14,853 bases of DNA, from contig DHWV01000081.1 in assembly GCA_002413355.1 (NCBI GenBank), positions 23,697 through 38,549 of the forward strand, given 5' to 3'. The first letter of the stretch is position 1. The number at the start of each line of letters is the position of its first letter. Shown here piece after piece: positions 1-5,664 of this stretch. This stretch comes from Desulfobulbaceae bacterium UBA5173 (GTDB taxonomy: Bacteria > Desulfobacterota > Desulfobulbia > Desulfobulbales > Desulfobulbaceae). A program made the translations under genes and the position numbers. The notes beneath the pieces are model-generated. The model did not search any database, was not told the origin of the DNA, and saw only the letters and a program-made list of their open reading frames with translations.

Positions 1-702
1 GTTGGAGCCGCCGCCGACGCAGGCATAAACCCGGTTGGGCATTGCGCCGCGCTGCTCGATGATCTGCCGCTTTGCTTCCTGGCCGATGATGGATTGGAAC
101 CAGGCCACCATTTCCGGGAAGGGATGCGGCCCGCAGGCCGTGCCGAGCACGTAGTGCGTCGTGTCCATGCTCGCCACCCAGTCGCGGAACGCCTCGTTGA
201 TCGCGTCTTTGAGGGTGCGCGAGCCGTCTTTCACCGGCACCACAGTCGCGCCGAGCTTTTCCATCCAGAAAACATTGGGCCGCTGCCGCGCCACGTCCTC
301 CTCGCCCATATAGATCGTGCAGGCGAAGCCGAAGCGGGCGGCCATCGTCGCCGTAGCCACGCCGTGCTGGCCCGCGCCGGTCTCAGCGATGACCCGCTTT
401 TTGCCCATCCGCCTGACCAGCAGCCCTTGGCCCATGACGTTGTTGGCCTTGTGCGCGCCGGTGTGGTTGAGGTCTTCCCGCTTGATGTAAATCCGCGCCC
501 CGCCGAGATGATTGGAGAGATTTTCCGCAAAGGTCAGCGGCGTGGGCCTGCCGGAATAATTGGCCATCAGGTCAATGTATTCCTGCCAGAACGCGGCATC
601 TGCCCGAGCTGCCTCATACGCCGCGTTCAGCTCAACAAAGGTTTGATGCAGCACTTCCGGGATGAACGCCCCGCCCCATTGTCCGAAGTATCCTTTTTTC
701 AT
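1..702 (-). CDS. trpB: Tryptophan synthase beta chain, partial (3' end beyond window)
   Basis: TrpB is the PLP enzyme that condenses indole with L-serine to give tryptophan, as the beta subunit of the cytoplasmic TrpA2B2 complex. I translated the minus strand from the ATG at 702. It opens MKKGYFGQWGGAFIPEVL and runs 234 codons without a stop to the window edge, out of about 400 usual for the family. Visible TrpB signatures are GRPTPLTFAENLS, the PLP-lysine motif NHTGAHKANN (Lys near residue 85), the AETGAGQHGVA stretch and the phosphate-binding loop VGGGSN at the very edge. These match the TrpA-partnered TrpB1 type. The start lacks a clear Shine-Dalgarno sequence and lies only 17 bp after the toxin gene, so trpB may be read from the same transcript. 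trpA could follow outside the window. The reading frame is intact in the part seen. Confidence 0.96.
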   Translation of the reverse strand, partial: MKKGYFGQWGGAFIPEVLHQTFVELNAAYEAARADAAFWQEYIDLMANYSGRPTPLTFAENLSNHLGGARIYIKREDLNHTGAHKANNVMGQGLLVRRMGKKRVIAETGAGQHGVATATMAARFGFACTIYMGEEDVARQRPNVFWMEKLGATVVPVKDGSRTLKDAINEAFRDWVASMDTTHYVLGTACGPHPFPEMVAWFQSIIGQEAKRQIIEQRGAMPNRVYACVGGGSN

Positions 703-719
703 AGCGTGTTTTTATGTCG

Positions 720-1049
720 TCAGTTCATTGCGTAAGCCGCATCATGCGGGCCGAGAGTCAGAAAAACTACTGTCTTGCCAGAAAGATTCTCGCAAAAGCA
801 GAATTCGCAGTCAGGGATAACTCCGCATTCTTCACAAATAACAAAAATGATACGAAAGTTGCGGTCAACCCGTGCGCTCCGGCAGCCAATCAGATTCAAT
901 CTGCTGCTGGCGTTCGCCAAAGTTTCAGTGTTGTGATACGGATTTTCGAGCAGCCTTTCAACCTTCTTTCGGATTTGCGCCTTCAACGAGGAATGCTTCT
1001 GAAGGTTGCGAGCGAACAGCTCCTCATAAATGGCCTCGTAGCTATTCAC
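720..1049 (-). CDS. RelE-like toxin of a type II toxin-antitoxin pair
   Basis: A protein of 109 residues that looks like a RelE/ParE-superfamily toxin of the kind annotated 'cytotoxic translational repressor'. These typically cut or block mRNA at the ribosome. Family-like stretches are the helical N-terminus (KVERLLENPYHNTETL), the strand region with basic residues (CRSARVDRNFRIIFVICEEC) and the C-terminal VVFLTLGPHDAAYAM. Between the last two strands sits a cysteine cluster, CEECGVIPDCEFCFC, which could bind a metal. The start is a GTG, not an ATG, at 1049. It has a good Shine-Dalgarno AAGGAG at 1057-1062 with a 7-base gap. The gene overlaps the end of the upstream antitoxin gene by 8 bp, so the two are probably translationally coupled. 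The family is fairly clear; toxicity and target are inferred. Confidence 0.8.
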   Translation of the reverse strand: MNSYEAIYEELFARNLQKHSSLKAQIRKKVERLLENPYHNTETLANASSRLNLIGCRSARVDRNFRIIFVICEECGVIPDCEFCFCENLSGKTVVFLTLGPHDAAYAMN

Positions 1050-1266
1050 CCCAAATCTCCTTATGCGACAGGAAGTTCAACGTGCCGCTTTCCTTCCGTT
1101 CTTGCAGTTCCAGCATGTCGCGGTGCAGATCGGAATCAGGAGCAATGTGGAAAGAACTGCCTTGTTTCGTTGCGATCACGTCAAGCTCTTCCCTGATGAT
1201 GCGGCGCATGACCGGCTCCAATGCTTTAATAAGTTCCTCAAGATTCAACGTGTTGACTGCCTGCAT
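1042..1266 (-). CDS. Putative antitoxin, partner of the RelE-like toxin
   Basis: A small acidic protein (74 residues from the chosen start) directly upstream of the toxin gene and overlapping it by 8 bp, which is the usual antitoxin-toxin order. It begins MQAVNTLNLEELIKALEPVM, a predicted amphipathic helix, and continues with RRIIREELDVI, a pattern seen in short antitoxins that wrap their toxin with the C-terminal part. No clear DNA-binding domain is visible. An in-frame ATG at 1290 would add eight residues, but the ATG at 1266 has a much better ribosome site (GAGGGG at 1276-1281, 9 bases away), so I prefer it. Assignment rests mainly on position, size and overlap with a recognisable toxin. 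The operon leader carries the 21-bp repeat array. Confidence 0.68.
   Translation of the reverse strand: MQAVNTLNLEELIKALEPVMRRIIREELDVIATKQGSSFHIAPDSDLHRDMLELQERKESGTLNFLSHKEIWGE
1057..1062 (-). promoter_or_regulatory. Ribosome binding site for the GTG-started toxin gene
   Basis: AAGGAG on the minus strand lies 7 bases before the GTG at 1049, inside the last codons of the antitoxin gene. It supports the GTG start and coupled translation of the pair. Confidence 0.65.
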
Positions 1267-1275
1267 GTCCTCTAT

Positions 1276-1281
1276 CCCCTC
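1276..1281 (-). promoter_or_regulatory. Ribosome binding site deciding the antitoxin start
   Basis: GAGGGG on the minus strand lies 9 bases before the ATG at 1266. The upstream in-frame ATG at 1290 has only a weak GAAAAG directly before it. This favours the shorter 74-residue antitoxin. Confidence 0.55.
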
Positions 1282-1328
1282 TTGATTCATCTTTTCAGAA
1301 GCCGTGCCCGCCGCTTAAATCGCCCTGG

Positions 1329-1538
1329 TTTACGCTTGAAATGAGGCAATTCACGCTTCAATCATCGTGATTCACGCTTCAATCGGCTCATTTAAAGCGT
1401 GAAGCATGACGGTTTACGTGTGAACCAGAGCAGTTCACGCATCAATCATGTTGATTCACGCTCAAAACGGAATGATTCAAGCGTGAATCACCTCGCTTGA
1501 AGCGTGAATTGCGACGATTCAAGCGTGAAACGTGGCAA
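1329..1538. repeat. Array of ten 21-bp units: 12-bp palindromic core plus 9-bp variable spacer
   Basis: Ten units follow each other with no insertion or deletion (10 x 21 = 210 bp). Cores start at 1329, 1350, 1371, 1392, 1413, 1434, 1455, 1476, 1497 and 1518. They read TTTACGCTTGAA, TTCACGCTTCAA (twice), TTAAAGCGTGAA, TTTACGTGTGAA, TTCACGCATCAA, TTCACGCTCAAA, TTCAAGCGTGAA, TTGAAGCGTGAA and TTCAAGCGTGAA. The consensus TTCAMGCKTGAA is its own reverse complement. The CGCT form dominates on the left and the AGCG form on the right. The 9-base spacers are all different (for example atgaggcaa, tcggctcat, gcatgacgg, ttgcgacga). A degenerate unit may precede at 1308. The 21-bp pitch equals two helical turns, so all cores face one side of the DNA. 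Both strands contain stops, so it is not coding now. It fills most of the gap between the membrane-protein gene ending at 1568 and the antitoxin gene. Function unknown. Confidence 0.93.
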
Positions 1539-1567
1539 ACGAAGTGAGACGTTCTCCCGCTTCATCT

Positions 1568-2113
1568 TTATAGTTTTCGGCTCACCTGAACCGTGACCGT
1601 CCTGCTGTCCCAATCCACATTCAGGACGTGGACAAGGAAAACTCCTGTTGAGGAAGCAAACTCTTGGCTGCCGATGCCAACGGTTGGAAGAACGATTGAG
1701 TCCTTGCCAGCAGGCGAGATGGTAATTTTAGCTGTTATCTCTCCCGTATCATCATGGAACGAGACAGACAACCTTGCCTTCGCCTCTTTGGCGAACTCGC
1801 TTTTGTTCTCGCCGATGGTGTATTCTTGGGGATCAGCAGGTTCCTGCACCGCTTGATGAATCACCGGCGGCTTTGGTTTTGGCACTTCTGCCGTTTTCTC
1901 AGGCGGCGTTTCAATCTTCGGCGGAATTGCTTTCGATTCCGGCTGCGGTGTCGGCGCGGGAAGCACTGGCGCAGGCGGATTGCCGTCTTTTAGGCCGAAA
2001 AAGTTCCTCAGCTCAGGCGTGGTGATTGTAACCACGACAGCAAGCAGGGCAATAATAACGCCAATGAACGTGAGTATCTGATTCACATCCCATTTCTTGC
2101 CGTTGCTGCTCAT
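1568..2113 (-). CDS. Single-pass membrane protein with proline-rich stalk, unknown function
   Basis: I do not recognise a named family. The 181-residue protein has a short cytoplasmic-looking N-terminus (MSSNGKKWDVNQ), one hydrophobic helix at about residues 12-31 (ILTFIGVIIALLAVVVTI), then a linker at about 45-97 rich in Pro, Lys and Glu. It ends in a domain of about 80 residues with alternating strand-like stretches (ARLSVSFHDDTGEITAKI, VFLVHVLNVDWDSRTVTVQV). This looks like an anchored protein carrying a small beta-domain, probably in the periplasm. The linker resembles TonB-type spacers, but there is no TonB C-terminal motif. It starts 12 bp after the FlgO-like gene in the same direction, so the two are probably co-transcribed and may act together in the envelope. 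The start has only a weak ribosome site. Confidence 0.72.
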   Translation of the reverse strand: MSSNGKKWDVNQILTFIGVIIALLAVVVTITTPELRNFFGLKDGNPPAPVLPAPTPQPESKAIPPKIETPPEKTAEVPKPKPPVIHQAVQEPADPQEYTIGENKSEFAKEAKARLSVSFHDDTGEITAKITISPAGKDSIVLPTVGIGSQEFASSTGVFLVHVLNVDWDSRTVTVQVSRKL

Positions 2114-2125
2114 TTTGCCAGTTTT

Positions 2126-3079
2126 TTACTTGGAGATAGGGACATTACGAAACTGCACCGCAAAACGTTCATTTTCAGTATGACACTTTATTTCAAATAA
2201 TGATGCTATGCTGGCAGCTTGATTGACTCCTTCAAATTCAAAAGAAGCTGTTGTTGGAACACCAGCAACTAAGCGTCTTTTTAGCTCATTCTCAGCCCAT
2301 TGACCTCCAACTATAATCTTGATAGAGACATATTCATTCCCTATGTCATCATACAATATAGTTCTATCAGCATTATAATGCTGTATCACTATTTCTTTAT
2401 CTTTGTTGTTACTTGTTATAGAAACGTTACATGTAACAGATTCACCTGACCTCTTGCACTCTTTCACGTTAAAGGTAAAACCTTTAACTTCTTGAGCAGC
2501 ATATCCTTTGTCAATTTTCTTCGCAGTAGTTGCAGTATGTTCTGGCGCAGGCTTCTCTTGCGCTACCTCCTTCCCCAGCAGCTCGTTAATCGCCTGCGTC
2601 TTCGCAAAATTGCTTTTCGCTGAATCAATTATATCAGCCGTCTCTGAATCCAAGACCTTGACCGTCAGCCGCACGTTGTCGCCAAATGGTGTCAGCGTTC
2701 CTGTCACCAGCGCATCAACCCCGGCAATCTTGCCCAGCTTTCGTGCTGTCTCCGGGTCAATCAGCCCAGTTGCCGAGAGCTTGTTCTCCTTGATGATGCT
2801 CTTTAAATTGGTGCGGTCAATCACTCTGAAGCCTTTGCCCGCACCAGCCAGCGCAACTGAAAACTCCTCAGCAATGAAGCGGTCAAGCTGCGTCACATTC
2901 CCTTCCAAATCGGTGAAATCGACCACCGCGACGGTCTTTTTTCCTTTCGCCGCAATCTTCTCCGCCATCGCCGAGGAAAGCTGCTCAATCTCCTTCTCGT
3001 ATCCCCACGCAGAAGACACCAGCAATGAAAGAAACATCACTGCGCCGCAGATTGAAAGAGAACGAATTTTCTTGCTCAT
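2126..3079 (-). CDS. Exported FlgO/CsgG-N-like protein with extra C-terminal domain
   Basis: A 317-residue protein with a signal peptide (about residues 1-26, charged MSKKIR then a hydrophobic core, cleavage likely after SSAWG). Residues about 46-165 resemble the FlgO/CsgG N-terminal/LpoB-type fold of periplasmic or outer-membrane accessory proteins: KTVAVVDFTDLEG, FIAEEFSVALA, FRVIDRTNLKSIIKE, GLIDPETARKLGKIAGVDA, LVTGTLTPFGD and VRLTVKVLDSETADII. Residues about 190-317 form a second, beta-rich domain (FTFNVKECKRSGESVTCNVS onward) of unknown family, perhaps like DUF4352. The DNA for this second domain is clearly AT-richer than that for the first. The start at 3079 is supported by GAGGA at 3087-3091, 7 bases before the ATG. 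Family members help assemble or tune envelope structures; the specific role here is unknown. Confidence 0.78.
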   Translation of the reverse strand: MSKKIRSLSICGAVMFLSLLVSSAWGYEKEIEQLSSAMAEKIAAKGKKTVAVVDFTDLEGNVTQLDRFIAEEFSVALAGAGKGFRVIDRTNLKSIIKENKLSATGLIDPETARKLGKIAGVDALVTGTLTPFGDNVRLTVKVLDSETADIIDSAKSNFAKTQAINELLGKEVAQEKPAPEHTATTAKKIDKGYAAQEVKGFTFNVKECKRSGESVTCNVSITSNNKDKEIVIQHYNADRTILYDDIGNEYVSIKIIVGGQWAENELKRRLVAGVPTTASFEFEGVNQAASIASLFEIKCHTENERFAVQFRNVPISK

Positions 3080-3135
3080 GGAAATATCCTCATTGAAATT
3101 GTAAATAGTTTTTTTTCGTCTTCAGTGAATTGCAT

Positions 3136-3927
3136 TCATCGTCCCGCAAGCGCAGCCAGTTCGGCAACAGACAGCTCTGTAGCTTCAGCAACCATCTCCG
3201 GCGCAATGCCTTGCCGCAGCATCCGTTCCGCAATGATCCGTATGCCCTCCGCTTTCCCTTCCTCAAACTTGGTCTGACGCAGCTCCTCTTGATGATACTC
3301 CTCAATCATCCGCGCCCGCTCCTCTGGGGAGAAGCAGTTGCGCTGAATGGCGGCGAAGAGCTTTTGAATCGCGCTCTGCTGGTACAGGCTTTCATCAACT
3401 TCCTCGTCAAGCGTGTCGTTAATGGCCCGCAGCCAAGCGCGGCGCGGCTCCGGCGTGTTTTCGTCCGCATATTTCGGGCAAAGATAAATCACCTTGTGCG
3501 GAATCTCCTTCAGCGGCCTACCTGCAAGGTCATGTGGATCAAAATTTGTCACTGCAATATCGCATTGATGGCGGTCGCCGGAGGTGAGGACGACTACGGT
3601 ATAGACGGCCAAAGGCGGACGGTAGTTGTGCGAGCTGGCGATCTGCTCTAGCAGGGCGGCGCAGTGATAGTAAAGAAAGCGGTCGTAGTGTTCGGCGGTG
3701 CGGGCGTGCTGGATGTCAATGATGATCCGGTGCTGCGTGTCTTCGGCAAAGAGATCAAAGCGCGGCTTGATGTAGCCGACAGGCGGCTCAAACTCCTTTT
3801 CCGTCTCCACCAGCTCGACACTCACAGGCAGGCCGATGATGTCCTGCGCAAAGGCGGTGAATATCTCAGGATCGCAGAACGCCTTTTTGAAAACGACCCC
3901 GTATTTCAGCGATGCGACTTTTTTCAT
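3136..3927 (-). CDS. PD-(D/E)XK nuclease family protein, Rpn/transposase-associated type
   Basis: A 263-residue protein of the Rpn / 'PD-(D/E)XK nuclease family transposase' group. Members are DNA endonucleases linked to recombination and, in several cases, to phage defence. Signatures are the N-terminal KYGVVFKKAFCDPEIFTAF, the acidic residue Asp58 in PRFDLFAED, and IIIDIQHA with Asp71 and Gln73 in the place of the usual E-x-Q/K. The family's aromatic-rich helix YDRFLYYHCAALLEQI follows, and the charged C-terminal tail has KFEEGKAEGIRIIAERMLRQG. The open frame extends upstream to 4071, but that part overlaps the neighbouring gene and shows no family similarity. The ATG at 3927 has AAGGA at 3937-3941, 9 bases away. 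It starts 16 bp after the upstream gene, in a probable operon. The C-terminal tail is typical and not a truncation. Confidence 0.85.
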   Translation of the reverse strand: MKKVASLKYGVVFKKAFCDPEIFTAFAQDIIGLPVSVELVETEKEFEPPVGYIKPRFDLFAEDTQHRIIIDIQHARTAEHYDRFLYYHCAALLEQIASSHNYRPPLAVYTVVVLTSGDRHQCDIAVTNFDPHDLAGRPLKEIPHKVIYLCPKYADENTPEPRRAWLRAINDTLDEEVDESLYQQSAIQKLFAAIQRNCFSPEERARMIEEYHQEELRQTKFEEGKAEGIRIIAERMLRQGIAPEMVAEATELSVAELAALAGR

Positions 3928-3943
3928 GGCTCCATATCCTTCA

Positions 3944-5521
3944 TCATTGAATGTGTTCAATCTGCCTGCGGCAAGCCGCCGCAAAATCCTCTGGGAAATG
4001 ACTGCTGATGTAGCGGTGCTGCGCCTCGCTGAACGCGCCCATTGACCACGGCAGCTTAGGCAGAAAGGCATAGAGCAGCCGCTGGCCGTTGCGGATGCCG
4101 ATCCGCTTGGAGTATTCTAGCGAAGTGACCATTCTTGCCCCCAGTTTGGCAAAGATATGCTGGGCCAGCAATATTCCTCGGTCAATTGATTCGCGCACCG
4201 CCGTGTCCGCTTCCAGCACGTTGCCGATTGGCTGGCCGTCCGCATTGGCAATAACCATGAGCTGCAATTCCCACTGCGAAGTCTGCGCCTTGGGGACAAA
4301 GAGCAGCACGTTTTCGTCTTCGTGGACAATCAGACTGCGCTCTTTCTGCTGATCGCCGTCCGTGCGCACGTTCTCCCGAATACAGCAGAGATAATCGCAG
4401 AAAAAATCGCTGTCGCAATCCTGCCGGTATTGTTCAATCACATCGGCAACCTGATCGCCGCAGCTATAGCTCGGCATTGCCCCGCCGTCCGTTGTCGCAA
4501 CCGCTTCCGGTGTGAGCGCGTACTGCTGATGAATCATCTGGTGCGAAGCATGGAGACGATAGCCGGAGCCGGAAAAGTCGTAACCAAAATTCCAGCCCCA
4601 AAGCGTGGCTGGATGTTGGCCGCTCTGCTCTGCCGCCATCAGCACTTTTTTGCGCAATGATTCCAGCTCATCCGTCGTCAAACTGCGTTTGGGCAGAGCA
4701 AGATTGATGCCGAAGCGTTCGGCCAGCACAACGATCATCCGTTGATAATACAAATGGCGTAGGCCGCGCATGTCCGCAAAAGTCAGATCAGACGTGCGGT
4801 AACGAACCGCATCATGGCCCATGTTGGCGGCGTAATGGCCCCAGGGAATATAGGAATTACGGCGCAGGTATTCAAAAACATGGGTTTCGTCCTGCGCAAA
4901 CCGCCCGACAATCTCGCTGCCGCCTTGCACGCCAGGCCGCAGCACTATGATTTCCTTCCAGCGATCGGGCAGATGCGGATTGTTGGCAATGGTTTCAAAT
5001 AACTCGAAATCGTCAATGTCCGACTTGCCGGGCCGTAGATATTTCAGGCCAACTGGCTCGCCGTTTACGTCGAATTCCATCCGGCAGCAGCCTTGTGCCA
5101 GCAGCATTAGCTCTGCCGAGTCAGTGGAGCTAGCGGCCAAAGCGTATTTCAGCGGCAGTGGCAAACGTCTGATCATTGTTTGCCGCTCAGTCTCGTTCAG
5201 GCCAAGGGCCTGCGCCAGCGAGCAGTCCGGCGGTGGTTCTATTTTGATCAAGCTGGAATTTTTCGCTCGCGCCGCCGCCCAAATCGAATCAATATACGTC
5301 GCGCCGTGAAAGGGTAAGGCGTTGGGAATTTCGTAAATCCAGCGGCCTGCTGGCTCGTTCACATCGCCGGGCGGAAAATTGGCTTGATTGTCAACTGGTG
5401 AGCCGTCGGGCAGCGAGCCGAGATGAAGGAGAAAATCTTTGTCGCGCAGATTGCGGACAGAATAGCTGGGCCGGTGCAGGCCGACCCGGAATGTGCCGGT
5501 TGGGGTCACGCAGGTTCTCAT
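3944..5521 (-). CDS. Large orphan protein with HIT/GalT-like motifs
   Basis: A 525-residue soluble protein that I cannot name with confidence. Residues 324-333, HASHQMIHQQ, form a histidine cluster (His324, His327, His331) like the active site of histidine-triad or galactose-1-phosphate uridylyltransferase-like nucleotidyl transferases. A second region, LLFVPKAQTSQWELQLMVI (about 407-425), resembles the start of the second GalT half-domain. Before these are a conserved-looking PWGHYAANMGHDAV (226-239) and a helical segment MRGLRHLYYQRM. No signal peptide or membrane helix is seen. The open frame could begin at 5566, but the ATG at 5521 has AGAGGA at 5530-5535, exactly 8 bases away, so I use it. 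The gene lies 16 bp before the Rpn nuclease gene in the same direction. A nucleotide-sugar or dinucleotide enzyme is possible; this is inference from motifs only. Confidence 0.6.
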   Translation of the reverse strand: MRTCVTPTGTFRVGLHRPSYSVRNLRDKDFLLHLGSLPDGSPVDNQANFPPGDVNEPAGRWIYEIPNALPFHGATYIDSIWAAARAKNSSLIKIEPPPDCSLAQALGLNETERQTMIRRLPLPLKYALAASSTDSAELMLLAQGCCRMEFDVNGEPVGLKYLRPGKSDIDDFELFETIANNPHLPDRWKEIIVLRPGVQGGSEIVGRFAQDETHVFEYLRRNSYIPWGHYAANMGHDAVRYRTSDLTFADMRGLRHLYYQRMIVVLAERFGINLALPKRSLTTDELESLRKKVLMAAEQSGQHPATLWGWNFGYDFSGSGYRLHASHQMIHQQYALTPEAVATTDGGAMPSYSCGDQVADVIEQYRQDCDSDFFCDYLCCIRENVRTDGDQQKERSLIVHEDENVLLFVPKAQTSQWELQLMVIANADGQPIGNVLEADTAVRESIDRGILLAQHIFAKLGARMVTSLEYSKRIGIRNGQRLLYAFLPKLPWSMGAFSEAQHRYISSHFPEDFAAACRRQIEHIQ

Positions 5522-5664
5522 GGCGGTCATCCTCTGCTGCTGGAAAGAAAACAGGCTGCTCGACAAAAACGTTGCGCTCAGGAAAAGTTTCTGGTCATAT
5601 TAGACCATGCGGCATGATTTTTCACCTCATTTTCGGAGAGAAGGACAGGGCGGGGCAGCAGACA
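5522..5664. promoter_or_regulatory. Divergent promoter region with a perfect inverted repeat
   Basis: This 143-bp gap separates two divergently read genes. It holds an inverted repeat TGGTC-ATATTA-GACCA at 5592-5607, followed at once by the short palindrome CATGC-G-GCATG (5606-5616). On the minus strand the centre TAATAT could be a -10, with GTGAAA 17 bases upstream as a weak -35. On the plus strand TTGCGC (5571-5576) with CATATT is a poorer candidate. The repeat could be an operator covering a promoter. No experimental or family support. Confidence 0.35.
5530..5535 (-). promoter_or_regulatory. Ribosome binding site deciding the start at 5521
   Basis: AGAGGA on the minus strand sits 8 bases before the ATG at 5521. 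It lies against or downstream of the alternative in-frame ATGs at 5530 and 5566, neither of which has a site at workable spacing. Confidence 0.6.

Noticed and set aside
714..1285. Plus-strand open frames across the toxin-antitoxin genes
   Set aside because: They lie opposite genes with recognisable protein sequence and good ribosome sites, and resemble no family.
1329..1538. The array as a CRISPR
   Set aside because: The repeats are 12 bp and degenerate and the spacers only 9 bp; CRISPR repeats are about 23-47 bp with spacers of similar or greater length. There are no cas genes in the window.
1329..1538. The array as the RNA antitoxin of a type III (ToxIN-like) system
   Set aside because: Type III antitoxins are direct tandem repeats of about 34-40 nt next to a toxin of another fold. 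Here the toxin is RelE-like and has a protein antitoxin.
3928..4071. Extension of the Rpn nuclease to 4071
   Set aside because: It overlaps the upstream gene, is unlike the family N-terminus and lacks a ribosome site; the ATG at 3927 has a good one.
5398..5664. N-terminal extension of the CNB protein (89 extra codons)
   Set aside because: It overlaps the divergent gene, has low-complexity shadow-like composition and no similarity to the family. The domain starts at 5665.
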